Shown here piece by piece: positions 22,931 through 33,941 of a stretch of DNA of 47,804 nucleotides. The notes under the pieces were generated by a model. It ran no database searches. It had not been told where the DNA came from and saw nothing but the letters and a program-made list of their open reading frames with translations. This stretch comes from Bdellovibrionales bacterium (lineage in GTDB: Bacteria; Bdellovibrionota; UBA1018; CAIMNF01): NCBI GenBank assembly GCA_018969905.1, contig JAGWXK010000007.1, positions 1 through 47,804 of the forward strand, in the 5' to 3' direction. How positions within the stretch are numbered: the first letter of the stretch is position 1; each line of letters opens with the position of its first letter. The translations under genes and the position numbers were made by a program.

Positions 22931-24377
22931 GCTCTGCGAGAACCGAATAGAGTCCCCACTGGAGCCGGTTTACAAAAATCCAGTCGCGCGGAACCGATGA
23001 GCGCGCCCGGTTCTTGTTGTTCAGGATGATCCGGCTCCAGACATTCTCGACAAATGCGGGGGTAAAGGTGAACTCTTCGTCCTTAATGAACGGAGAATAA
23101 AGGAAAGAAAGCATTTCGAAGTGGTGGTCGAAATCAAAACCCTCGGTTTCCGGCACATATCCCATTTCAATGGCGAGGGCGGCAACACGGTTGCGATCCC
23201 CTCTCTGCAAGGCGCGGATCAGGTCACGAAAGCTCTCCACGAATCCAGGAGTAAGCTCCTTCACGCTTCCAAAGTCGTAAAAAATAACGGTATCTCCATT
23301 GAATTGGAAATTCCCGGGATGCGGGTCGCAATTCAAAATGTGATGACGGAACAGGCTTTCAAATGCGAATCGAAAAAGGATTCGCCCTGCGTGATCCTTT
23401 CGTGCCTGCGACTCCACCGCACAAAAGCTTCTAAAGGAGCGGCCGGAGAGCTTTTCCTGTGCAAGCACCCTGGGGGAGCAGAATTCCGGCAGGGTTTTGG
23501 GAATCCGGACCTCGGGATCATTCTCGAAGATCTTGCGGAACCTTTCCTGACTCAAGCGTTCCCGCGTGTAATCACACTCGAGGTCCGCCTGATTCGCCAG
23601 TTCGTCCACAAAGGATTCCCGGTCCTGCTTTCGAAACACAAGCGTACCGAAAAGATCGATGAAGCGGGTGTACTTGAGGTCCGAGTGCAGTGACTTCCGT
23701 ATCCCCGGATACTGAACCTTCAGCGCGACCTCGGTTCCATTGCGAAGGCGTGCCTCATGGACCTGACCAATGCTTCCCACTCCAAGCGGTACGGGATTCC
23801 ATGAGGCAAAAAGGTATCGGGGGGAAGCTCCGAGTTCTTCCTCAATGACTCTCTCGATTAAATCCGGCCTTAGAGGGCTTGCGTTGCTTTGGAGGATCTC
23901 AAATGGTTCGCGCAAGGCTGAAATTCCCCCTGCATGAACATATCCCACCATTTGACCGGCCTTCATCAGAAGACCTTTGAGATTTCCAAGAGTCTGCACA
24001 AGTTTTGCGGAATCCTTCATCGGATCGGCATCTGCTCCGGCCCACTTCATCAAGAATCTTCCTGCAAAACGTGCTGCAAGTCCGGCAATCCCAAGCGACA
24101 AACGTACGTTACGTGAGACTCCGGTGCCGGGGAGCTCCGAGGAAGAGCTCCGTTCGGATCTCATGGGAACCATTCCGGCCTGATCCTCATAAATCTCCAT
24201 CAATTTTAAAACGGGGCCCGGTATGGTCCGCGCTCCGCTTTCCCAGGAAGAGACAGCAGTGTGTGCGACCCTGAACTCAGAGGCGAGGTCGCGCTGAGAG
24301 AACTGGAGTGCTTCTCTCAGCTTTCTGAGCCTCATCGCTTCGGGTTTTCGTTTGGATTCCGGCTGTGAGCGGGGCAT
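22884..24377 (-). CDS. HTH (XRE)-ABC1/UbiB-kinase fusion protein
   Basis: 497 aa. Residues about 15-70 form an XRE/Cro-type helix-turn-helix (LRKLREALQFSQRDLASEFRV, then VSSWESGARTIPGPVL). From about 110 it is an ABC1/UbiB (AarF/COQ8) kinase: KxGQ motif LMKAGQMVGY, nucleotide loop PLGVGSIGQVHEAR, lysine in VALKVQYPG, NCDPHPGNFQF and DFG in FYDFGS. The usual Ala-rich loop is PLGVGS. ABC1 proteins are ATPases/atypical kinases that support ubiquinone or lipid metabolism; a DNA-binding domain at the N terminus is unusual. There is no C-terminal membrane helix. No SD precedes the ATG, and the -10-like box lies almost on top of it, suggesting a leaderless mRNA. A palindrome over the promoter may be its own operator. 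Confidence 0.85.
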   Translation of the reverse strand: MPRSQPESKRKPEAMRLRKLREALQFSQRDLASEFRVAHTAVSSWESGARTIPGPVLKLMEIYEDQAGMVPMRSERSSSSELPGTGVSRNVRLSLGIAGLAARFAGRFLMKWAGADADPMKDSAKLVQTLGNLKGLLMKAGQMVGYVHAGGISALREPFEILQSNASPLRPDLIERVIEEELGASPRYLFASWNPVPLGVGSIGQVHEARLRNGTEVALKVQYPGIRKSLHSDLKYTRFIDLFGTLVFRKQDRESFVDELANQADLECDYTRERLSQERFRKIFENDPEVRIPKTLPEFCSPRVLAQEKLSGRSFRSFCAVESQARKDHAGRILFRFAFESLFRHHILNCDPHPGNFQFNGDTVIFYDFGSVKELTPGFVESFRDLIRALQRGDRNRVAALAIEMGYVPETEGFDFDHHFEMLSFLYSPFIKDEEFTFTPAFVENVWSRIILNNKNRARSSVPRDWIFVNRLQWGLYSVLAELRARTNWKRLLDSLP

Positions 24378-24385
24378 GGCGCCGT

Positions 24386-24415
24386 GATTCTACAGAATCT
24401 GACAAAATCGCGCAA
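24386..24415 (-). promoter_or_regulatory. Promoter with overlapping palindromic operator for the HTH-ABC1 gene
   Basis: Read on the minus strand: TTGCGC (24410-24415), 17-nt spacer, TAGAAT (24387-24392). The -10 box lies inside GATTCT-AC-AGAATC (24386-24399), a perfect 14-bp palindrome. The transcript would start at or next to the ATG at 24377. Binding of an XRE-type dimer here would block the promoter, so autorepression by the encoded protein is a reasonable guess. Confidence 0.5.
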
Positions 24416-24435
24416 TTAAATCGCTGCTTTTGGTG

Positions 24436-24448
24436 TCCACATTGTGGA
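24436..24448. promoter_or_regulatory. Second palindrome in the divergent kinase/lipoprotein promoter
   Basis: TCCACA-T-TGTGGA, perfect 6+1+6. It lies upstream of both divergent genes. Forward promoter-like boxes for the lipoprotein gene follow (TTCACG at 24461-24466 and TATAAA at 24483-24488, 16-nt spacer). It may be a binding site for an unknown regulator. Confidence 0.4.
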
Positions 24449-24510
24449 ATTCGGATGTCATTCACGGGTTTTTCTTCTGTTTTATAAACAAAAACAGTAT
24501 AAAGCCACGC

Positions 24511-24834
24511 ATGAAGCGGTACTTTCCATCATTCGGACTTTTGATTTTTCTCCTTGTCTCTGGTTGCGGTCAGGCAAACACGGCCAACGAACATCTTGGG
24601 TCCATTGACCAGACCGCGAAAGAAATGCGGGACGAACTCAAGAAGACGCGTGAGTTCCTTGATACCGCTACAACCCAGTCCCAGAGGATCGCTGATGCAT
24701 TGGTGTCACTCCAAATGCTTGCTCAGGACATGGTGAAGATCATTCAGACTACTTTTGCAAAGAAACCCCCGGCTGCTACCGATGACATTGATTCCGTTCT
24801 TGGCGGCAGCGAAGGGGAGGGAGAAAAGAAATGA
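24511..24834 (+). CDS. Small lipoprotein with helical domain
   Basis: 107 aa from the ATG at 24511; the upstream frame is open further, but the lipoprotein signal fits only this start. The signal FGLLIFLLVSGC gives a lipobox with Cys at about residue 19. The mature part is a charged helical segment (about 30-85) like a short coiled coil, then an Ala/Pro/Gly-rich tail. There is no SD; a TATAAA box close to the ATG suggests a short leader. It overlaps the next gene by ATGA. Function unknown. Confidence 0.75.
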   Translation: MKRYFPSFGLLIFLLVSGCGQANTANEHLGSIDQTAKEMRDELKKTREFLDTATTQSQRIADALVSLQMLAQDMVKIIQTTFAKKPPAATDDIDSVLGGSEGEGEKK

Positions 24835-25499
24835 AAAAAGGAATTTCAATGGTTCGGATGCTGGTGGTGTTTTTTGGTGTTCTGTCGGCTGGAATACCGG
24901 GTGCATTTGCCGGAGAAACCTCGATCTCAGAGCACCACTGTGCGCCCGCTTCGGTTCAAAATGTCCACACTCTTTTCACCCGGTACAATGAGTACGCCCG
25001 GATGCCGGGTGCCGCTTATACAGTCGATCTCGCGGGAGTGGAGGTGGAACTCATTCGCATGGTCAAGTCGCAAGCAAAAGTCGTGAGTTCCACCGGCAAG
25101 GATTCCCGCAACAATGTGTGGATGGTTCTTCAGCCTGCATTGGTGGAGGATGGAGCTTTGTACCCGCGCTTCTTGCTTGATTGCAACGTCAAGTGGACAG
25201 GAACCAATCGTTTTGACCAGCTCTGCACCCTTCAAAAGGATAAGCAACACTTTGGTCTGGATGACCTTAAGATGAATGTGAGGGTCATTCAAGGCGAAAA
25301 AGGGTGCGGGGCGAGCCAAAGTGGAATTCAAATCGACGTGAAAATGGTTTCGAATCCTGCGCACGTGGAAAGAATCAAGTCGGGAGCCTTGGGCGCTGCC
25401 GGGGTTCTTGCTCCGCTTTTGTCGGTGTTGTTTGATGAGGACAGTTTCTTTCGGGAGTACTTTAGCTTCATCTACGGTGAATGGATCAAAACCCTCTGA
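24831..25499 (+). CDS. Secreted hypothetical protein
   Basis: 222 aa with a purine-rich SD (GGAGGGAG) about 7-11 nt before the ATG. A signal peptide ends near GAFAGE (about 28). The mature part has five cysteines (in HHCAP, LDCNV, QLCTL and GCGAS, with more than one pairing possible), suggesting disulfides. A short hydrophobic stretch near the C terminus (GALGAAGVLAPLLSVLF) could be a membrane or packing helix. Unrecognised family. Translation-coupled to the lipoprotein gene, so they probably act together in the envelope. Confidence 0.75.
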   Translation: MKKGISMVRMLVVFFGVLSAGIPGAFAGETSISEHHCAPASVQNVHTLFTRYNEYARMPGAAYTVDLAGVEVELIRMVKSQAKVVSSTGKDSRNNVWMVLQPALVEDGALYPRFLLDCNVKWTGTNRFDQLCTLQKDKQHFGLDDLKMNVRVIQGEKGCGASQSGIQIDVKMVSNPAHVERIKSGALGAAGVLAPLLSVLFDEDSFFREYFSFIYGEWIKTL

Positions 25500-25506
25500 C
25501 AGGGTT
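25490..25506. terminator. Short hairpin at the convergent junction
   Basis: AACCCT, loop CTGAC, AGGGTT: a 6-bp stem including the stop of the secreted protein and ending 4 nt before the queF stop. On the minus strand it is followed by TTTTGATCC, a weak T-run, so it may end the gua-queF transcript. Confidence 0.35.
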
Positions 25507-25509
25507 CAG

Positions 25510-26016
25510 TCAGTAGGGTTTTCCGAGCTCGAAGGTGTATTTCCCTGGTGCGTAGCCTGCCCGACGGCTTTCAAAAAGGGACCGGTACTCGGGTTCCCCG
25601 TTGTGGCAGCTTGAAAAGGGAAAAATCGAGATTCCTCCGCGTGGAGTGAATTCGCCGATGACCTCAAGATAGCGCGGTTGCAAAAGATTGCTGAGGTCAT
25701 TGCACATCTTTTGAATGCAATCCTCATGAAAGTCACCGTGATTTCGGAAACTGAAAAGGTAAAGCTTCAGTGCCTTCGACTCCACCATCCTCTGATCTGC
25801 AATGTAATTTATGAAGATCTTTGCAAAATCCGGCTGTCCGGTCAGAGGGCAAAGCGAAGTGAATTCGGTGCAGACAAAAGTCACCCACTGGGGATTCTTC
25901 GGATTCTTGTTGGGAAAGGATTCGAGAAGTCCGGGATCATATTGGAACCCGTAGCGGGTATCCTTTTTTCCGAGATGGCTTACGCCCTTCAGTTCTGATT
26001 TCTTTCGTCCTGACAT
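25510..26016 (-). CDS. queF: QueF, NADPH-dependent 7-cyano-7-deazaguanine reductase
   Basis: 168 aa, the short (type I, YkvM-like) form. EFTSLCPLTGQPDF holds the catalytic C56 and D63; ESKALKLYLFSFRNHGDFHE is the QueF substrate/NADPH signature (E79-S80). The enzyme reduces preQ0 to preQ1 for queuosine in tRNA. It starts 10 nt after the exported-protein gene and closes the guaB-guaA operon. GTP, made by GuaBA, is the precursor of preQ0, so the pairing makes metabolic sense. Other queuosine genes are not in the window. Confidence 0.95.
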   Translation of the reverse strand: MSGRKKSELKGVSHLGKKDTRYGFQYDPGLLESFPNKNPKNPQWVTFVCTEFTSLCPLTGQPDFAKIFINYIADQRMVESKALKLYLFSFRNHGDFHEDCIQKMCNDLSNLLQPRYLEVIGEFTPRGGISIFPFSSCHNGEPEYRSLFESRRAGYAPGKYTFELGKPY

Positions 26017-26026
26017 GGTGCCCGGC

Positions 26027-26914
26027 CTACCTTAAAAATGATCCTTCAAACCGATAAAGGTTGCTGATGAGATAGTCGAGTTCCTCTGGAGTGAGTCGTT
26101 CATTGAGAGTTGGAATCACCCGATAGCGGCTATTCATGGTTTCCATCAGGGAAAAACATCCCAAAAAGATACGCTCATGATCGGCCATCGATGAAAAGGC
26201 AAAACGATTGTTCGGGCCCGTTTGCGATTCGAGGAAGGCCTCCCAGTGTACCATTCCCGGGCTGTCCTGCCTTGGAAACCGTTTCTGGGCTTCGCGCCGG
26301 AAATCGAGGAGTTTCTCGTTGAGTGCTTTGAGTCTTGGATCTCTCTCAATCTTGCTCCGAAAGGCGGCAATCTGATGTTCTGTATCGTGCTCCGGTCTTA
26401 CCTTGTCGAAAGGAACAATCGGCGTTTCGGGGGTGATTGGAAGTCCTCGCTCTTTCAGAACCGCCGCCAACTCAGGCAAGTATTCATTGGGGAGAAAAGC
26501 CGTTCCCGCTTTGTTGTTCACGGAAGAAATCACTCCATTGTCGAAATGAATCTCACCCAAGGCGATCAACGTTGGTTCGGTCCCGAGGTGCTCTTCAAGC
26601 TTTCGGTAAAGGGAACGGTGGGTGACCACTGGCGCTACCTCATCAAAATCAGGAAACCGCTCGGAGAACACCAGGTTTTGATCCCGATCGAGGATGAAGA
26701 CATAGGGGCCGTCGTTCAGATTTGGAAAATTCTCTCCACGCTTTAGAATTCTGCCGAACGAATGCTTTTCACCTTCACGAATCACAACATTCTGGTTCAG
26801 GGTCAACGTGGGAAGTCTCGGCTTCAGGCTCTCGGGACAATCAAGTTCCATGGCCTGACCAGAGGACGAAAACATGCAAAGAATAAAGAACACAGACCTG
26901 ATACGGGCTTTCAT
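26027..26914 (-). CDS. Exported protein of unknown function inside the gua-queF operon
   Basis: 295 aa from the ATG at 26914, with GGAG 4 nt upstream overlapping the guaA stop; a longer TTG reading at 26935 is less likely. A signal peptide (about 1-21) ends SSSGQA-M. The centre (about residues 71-160) reads YVFILDRDQNLVFSE, then VVTHRSLYRKL, then LIALGEIHFDNGVISSVNNK and LPNEYL. From memory this order resembles a motif seen in some polymorphic-toxin and effector proteins (expressed data, HSS, AGEI...NG.I..ISN.SGHY.P), but without the SGHY. The catalytic role, if any, is unknown. Its placement between guaA and queF is odd for an exported protein. Confidence 0.75.
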   Translation of the reverse strand: MKARIRSVFFILCMFSSSGQAMELDCPESLKPRLPTLTLNQNVVIREGEKHSFGRILKRGENFPNLNDGPYVFILDRDQNLVFSERFPDFDEVAPVVTHRSLYRKLEEHLGTEPTLIALGEIHFDNGVISSVNNKAGTAFLPNEYLPELAAVLKERGLPITPETPIVPFDKVRPEHDTEHQIAAFRSKIERDPRLKALNEKLLDFRREAQKRFPRQDSPGMVHWEAFLESQTGPNNRFAFSSMADHERIFLGCFSLMETMNSRYRVIPTLNERLTPEELDYLISNLYRFEGSFLR

Positions 26915-26921
26915 AATACTC

Positions 26922-30058
<3,137 letters not shown>

Positions 30059-30156
30059 TTAAGTCAGGAACTTTGAAAGCCATGATTCAACGGCATTCAT
30101 TGATCGCTGAAGTGGAGATGACTGAATGAACACTCGAGTTGTGATATGCATTTGGG

Positions 30157-31335
30157 ATGAGAGTCTCAAAAAAGACTTCTTCTATTTTTGTATTCAAGCC
30201 GCTTTTTTGTGTTGGATTTGTACTTTTATCCTTCTCAGCATCGGCACAATTTCCCCCTCCACTCCGACACGATCCGAGTGATGCTGCGAAGCCGGATCAA
30301 ACTCTTCAAAAACCAAAGCCTCCTCCCAAGGATGATTGCACGAATGTTGATCTGAACGAGGCGAAAGACTCCCCCCTCCGGAAGATCCCGGTTTACGATC
30401 AGGATGGGAGTGGAACTTGTGCTGCTCATGCGGCTGCCCAGGTTCTCGACTATTGGCTGATCGAAAAAGGGTACCAAAGCAAAAGTGAGATCAATCCAAT
30501 TTATGCGGCATGGGTTGATTTGTATGAATCCCGGTATTTCCCCAGTGATTTTGGATCTGGCAGCTCCTCTTTCAAAGTGATTTCCTCATTGAAGGAGAAG
30601 GGCATTTGCTCAAAAAAATATGTCGCTCACGCGCTTCATGAGTTGAAAACAACCGGAAATTTGACTGACGCAGAGCTGGTTCATTTTCTTGAGTTGAGTG
30701 CCCACAATCTGGAGAATTCTCGCACTGAAGCTCGAGCATTGGCTGAAACAAAAAAGGATAGATATCTGTATGCATGTCGATTTGAAGATCTGTACCATTT
30801 GCTTCAGGTAAAGAAGTGGCTCGGACTCACGGCGGGCGATGTGCTGGAAAAGTTATTTGATGTTTGTCCCCCACGAAGTCCGCTCAAAGGCATTCCAGAC
30901 CCCGTGGAGTTCAAATTCGGGAGCGACTCGGAGATTCAAGCAGTCATGGACCGGGGGCTCGATGAGAAAAAACCGACTCTGATCGCTTTGTGTTCGGGAG
31001 TCTTGAACAACCCATCCTTTCGCGGACTCAAGGGCTTGTCATCTCCGGTCAATAGAATGTCCACATTCAACACCAAAGATGATTGCGAACCGCATGAGGT
31101 GGTTTTGACTGCGCGAAGAAGGGTTGGGAATTCATGTAAATACCTTGTGCGAAACTCGTGGGGTGCGGATTGGCGTCCTCCGAGTTCGGAGTGCGCCTGT
31201 ATCACGGAGTCCGGCAACTATGTGAAGACCTGTGACCTTTATGAGGAGCGGGAGTTTGTGGGATGTTGGTATGATGAAAAAGATCTGGTTCCGAACACCG
31301 GTCGGGTCACATTGTTTTCGGAAAGAAAAAAATAA
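30157..31335 (+). CDS. Exported papain-like (C1-type) protein
   Basis: 392 aa. A signal peptide ends at about residue 30 (FSASA-Q), then a Pro-rich linker. VYDQDGSGTCAAHAAAQVL has Q82 and C88 at the papain Q19-C25 spacing of six. EPHEVVLT supplies H313 and YLVRNSWGADW supplies N333, so the Cys-His-Asn triad is complete. The middle part (about 100-280) is larger than in papain. Several cysteines suggest disulfides. It is probably a secreted or periplasmic cysteine protease or a transglutaminase-like relative. The next gene begins in its stop codon. Confidence 0.82.
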   Translation: MRVSKKTSSIFVFKPLFCVGFVLLSFSASAQFPPPLRHDPSDAAKPDQTLQKPKPPPKDDCTNVDLNEAKDSPLRKIPVYDQDGSGTCAAHAAAQVLDYWLIEKGYQSKSEINPIYAAWVDLYESRYFPSDFGSGSSSFKVISSLKEKGICSKKYVAHALHELKTTGNLTDAELVHFLELSAHNLENSRTEARALAETKKDRYLYACRFEDLYHLLQVKKWLGLTAGDVLEKLFDVCPPRSPLKGIPDPVEFKFGSDSEIQAVMDRGLDEKKPTLIALCSGVLNNPSFRGLKGLSSPVNRMSTFNTKDDCEPHEVVLTARRRVGNSCKYLVRNSWGADWRPPSSECACITESGNYVKTCDLYEEREFVGCWYDEKDLVPNTGRVTLFSERKK

Positions 31336-31760
31336 TGGGCATTGTTTTTTTTCTTACTGTGTTTTTGAGCGCTACTCTACCTGTTCCTTCGGTTTTTGCT
31401 CACGATATCATCAAACTTGATTGCGTCGTTCAGCGTGAGTTCGAGATCGAGGGAGTCCCAAGCAAGTTTTGCGCAGATCGCCTGCATGAAGCGTGGATTT
31501 CTAAGGCCTGTTCCAGGCTGAAGAAAAATCCGTGTGCAGCCATGAAGCTTTTGCAGGATGCCGGTGCCAGAGTTGTTGAGCTCAGGAGTCCGGAGCTTTC
31601 GGGGGGGAGGAACCCGGGGAGTGTTCTTTGCGCAAAGCTTGGCGGAGTGGTGATGATGGCGAGATATGCCGGCGGGAGCCAACAGAGTTTTTGCCAGGGT
31701 ATCGACGGCAGTTCTGTCAGTTGCAATGCATTGGCCAATCATTACTTTTCAAATAAATGA
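31335..31760 (+). CDS. Small secreted cysteine-containing protein
   Basis: 141 aa. A signal peptide (about 1-22) ends PSVFAHD. The mature part holds seven cysteines, the last four in LCAKLGG, FCQGIDGSSVSC and nearby, suggesting a disulfide-bonded fold. The ATG overlaps the last base of the papain-like gene, so the two are coupled. It might be a partner, propeptide or inhibitor of the protease, but nothing in the sequence proves this. Unrecognised family. Confidence 0.7.
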   Translation: MGIVFFLTVFLSATLPVPSVFAHDIIKLDCVVQREFEIEGVPSKFCADRLHEAWISKACSRLKKNPCAAMKLLQDAGARVVELRSPELSGGRNPGSVLCAKLGGVVMMARYAGGSQQSFCQGIDGSSVSCNALANHYFSNK

Positions 31761-31876
31761 TCGATTAAACCCGCTTCAAAAAATCGAGGATGGGAAAGGT
31801 GGAAGTCCCCGAGTGCATTCGGGATTTGGCCGACTGGCATTGTCTTTATCCGCTCTTTCGAGTAAGGTTTTCGCAA

Positions 31877-33460
31877 ATGAAATCCTTTGCCACCCGCTCC
31901 CGAATTCCCGTAAAAGAAGTTTATGGTCCTGCGGATCTGCCTGCAGACCTCTCTGAGCGCCTCTCGCAGCCTGGAAGCTATCCCTTTACCCGGGGCGTGC
32001 AAAAAACCATGTATCGAGGTCGCAACTGGACGATGCGACAGTACGCAGGGTTTGGAACGGCAGAGGAATCCAACCAGCGCTATCACTATCTACTCTCCCA
32101 GGGAACGATGGGACTCTCCGTTGCATTCGATCTTCCGACTCAGCTTGGCTATGACCCGGATCATGCGCGCTCAAAAGGTGAAGTGGGAAAGGTCGGCGTT
32201 TCGGTTTCAAATCTTGATGAGATGCGCACGCTCTTCAAAGGAATACCGCTCGCAAAGGTCTCCACCTCCATGACCATCAATGCGACCGCTCCCATTTTGC
32301 TTTCTTTCTATGTTGCGCTTGCGGAAGAACAGGGCGCAAGTCTTGCGGAGCTTCGCGGAACCGTCCAGAACGATGTTCTCAAGGAATACATCGCGCGTGG
32401 AAATTACATCTATCCTCCAAAGGGCGCGCTCCGGATCATCACGGACATGTTCGCCTGGTGCTCAAAAGAAATCCCGAAATGGAATCCGATCAGCATATCG
32501 GGCTATCACATCCGCGAGGCGGGCTCATCCGCAACGCAAGAGCTTGCGTTTACCTTTGCCGATGCGATCGCTTATGTGGATTCCGCGGTGAAGGCCGGAC
32601 TTGACGTGGACGCTTTTGCCGGTCAACTCAGCTTCTTTTTCAATGTCCACAATGATTTCTTCGAGGAAATCGCAAAGTTTCGTGCCGCCCGCCGCATCTG
32701 GGCTCGGATCATGAAAGAACGTTTTCATGCAAAGGACCCGCGCTCGATGATGCTGAGATTTCACTCCCAAACCGCGGGCTCAACGCTCACTGCGCAACAG
32801 CCTGAGAACAATGTGGTGCGCGTTGCGGTTCAGGCGCTCGCATCGGTGCTGGGCGGTACCCAGTCGCTTCACACCAATTCGATGGATGAGGCGCTTGCGC
32901 TTCCCAGCGAGTCGGCGGCGCTTTTGGCGCTTCGGACCCAGCAAGTGATCGCATCCGAAACGAATGTCACGCAGACGGTAGATCCATTGGCAGGAAGCTA
33001 TTTTGTCGAGTCCCTTACGGCCACGATCGAAGAACAGGTATGGAAGTACCTGGATGAGATCGAGCGCAGGGGCGGGACGGTGAATTGCATTGAGTCTGGC
33101 TACATACAGACAGAGATCCTGAATTCAGCCTACGAGGATCAAAAACGAATCGATTCAAAAGAGCTCGAAATTGTGGGCGTCAATTGCCACCAAGAAACCG
33201 GAAAGGCAAAGAAGATCGAGACCATGAAGGTTCCTGCCGAACTCGAAGTGAAGGCAGTCGAGCGGCTTCGCGCCTATCGTGCAAAACGCGCATCCGGCTC
33301 CGTTCAGGATTCACTTCGGGCGCTTGCGGATGGGGCAAAAGGGGATGGCAATCTCATGGGCAGGATCTATCAGTGCGTGAAGAGTGAATGTACGCTGGGT
33401 GAGATTTCGGATGAGCTTCGAAAAGTTTATGGCGAATATCAGGAATATTCGGGGTTCTGA
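31877..33460 (+). CDS. Methylmalonyl-CoA mutase large (substrate-binding) chain, no B12 domain
   Basis: 527 aa from the ATG at 31877 (AGG 9 nt upstream; start [21 protein letters not shown] matches where other mutases begin); an ATG at 31790 would add 29 unrelated residues. It is the TIM-barrel catalytic part only. Substrate residues match methylmalonyl-CoA mutase: R49 and Y56 ([13 protein letters not shown], equal to R82/Y89 of Propionibacterium), R174 (R207) and H211 (H244). Isobutyryl- and hydroxyisobutyryl-CoA mutases have Phe or Ile at the Tyr site. The cobalamin-binding chain must be encoded elsewhere. It converts methylmalonyl-CoA and succinyl-CoA. It overlaps the next gene by one base. 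Confidence 0.9.
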   Translation: MKSFATRSRIPVKEVYGPADLPADLSERLSQPGSYPFTRGVQKTMYRGRNWTMRQYAGFGTAEESNQRYHYLLSQGTMGLSVAFDLPTQLGYDPDHARSKGEVGKVGVSVSNLDEMRTLFKGIPLAKVSTSMTINATAPILLSFYVALAEEQGASLAELRGTVQNDVLKEYIARGNYIYPPKGALRIITDMFAWCSKEIPKWNPISISGYHIREAGSSATQELAFTFADAIAYVDSAVKAGLDVDAFAGQLSFFFNVHNDFFEEIAKFRAARRIWARIMKERFHAKDPRSMMLRFHSQTAGSTLTAQQPENNVVRVAVQALASVLGGTQSLHTNSMDEALALPSESAALLALRTQQVIASETNVTQTVDPLAGSYFVESLTATIEEQVWKYLDEIERRGGTVNCIESGYIQTEILNSAYEDQKRIDSKELEIVGVNCHQETGKAKKIETMKVPAELEVKAVERLRAYRAKRASGSVQDSLRALADGAKGDGNLMGRIYQCVKSECTLGEISDELRKVYGEYQEYSGF

Positions 33461-33897
33461 TGAGTAAGCCCGGGCCCAAGCCGTTTTACCATGAGGGAAT
33501 TCGCTTTGAATGTCAGGGGTCAGGGAAGTGCTGCACTTCGCGTGGATCCTACGGATTTGTGTACCTCACAGGTGCTGACGTAAAGCGATTTGCGGAACAC
33601 TTCAGCCTGTCGCCCGCCCAGTTCAAAAAGCAATATTGTGGAAGTAAGGATGGACGCGTTTTCCTGATTGATCCCCCGGAAGCAAGGGGGGACTGCATTT
33701 TTCTTGAAAACGGCAATCGCTGCGGTGCCTACGAGGCCAGACCCGAACAGTGTAGAACTTGGCCTTTTTGGCCTGAGAATATGAAAGCAAAGACGTGGCG
33801 AAGGGAGATCGCATCCTATTGTCCGGGTGTTGGCAAGGGCCGACTTCATACCCGCGAGGAAATCGAAGCAATTCTGGATTCGCAGGAAGAGAACTAG
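33460..33897 (+). CDS. YkgJ-like cysteine-cluster protein
   Basis: 145 aa. An N-terminal cysteine group (C18, C24, C25 in FECQGSGKCC), then GDCIFLENGNRCGAYEARPEQCRTWPFWP, the hallmark of the YkgJ/UPF0153 zinc- or iron-chelating family. Members bind a metal cluster; cellular roles are poorly known. The start overlaps the stop of the mutase gene. Followed by a strong terminator-like hairpin. Confidence 0.88.
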   Translation: MSKPGPKPFYHEGIRFECQGSGKCCTSRGSYGFVYLTGADVKRFAEHFSLSPAQFKKQYCGSKDGRVFLIDPPEARGDCIFLENGNRCGAYEARPEQCRTWPFWPENMKAKTWRREIASYCPGVGKGRLHTREEIEAILDSQEEN

Positions 33898-33919
33898 GGG
33901 GCTGTCATCACAGCCCCCT
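33896..33919. terminator. Strong terminator-like hairpin between convergent genes
   Basis: AGGGGGCTGT, loop CATC, ACAGCCCCCT: a perfect 10-bp GC-rich stem between the plus-strand YkgJ-like gene and the minus-strand isocitrate dehydrogenase gene. No long T tract follows on either side. The left arm overlaps the TAG stop. It probably acts for both directions. Confidence 0.7.
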
Positions 33920-33941
33920 AAATCGATGATTTCAGGAAATA

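Noticed and set aside
31790-31876. N-terminal extension of the mutase gene
   Set aside because: The 29 extra residues do not match the family, and the later ATG fits the usual start and has an AGG at suitable spacing.
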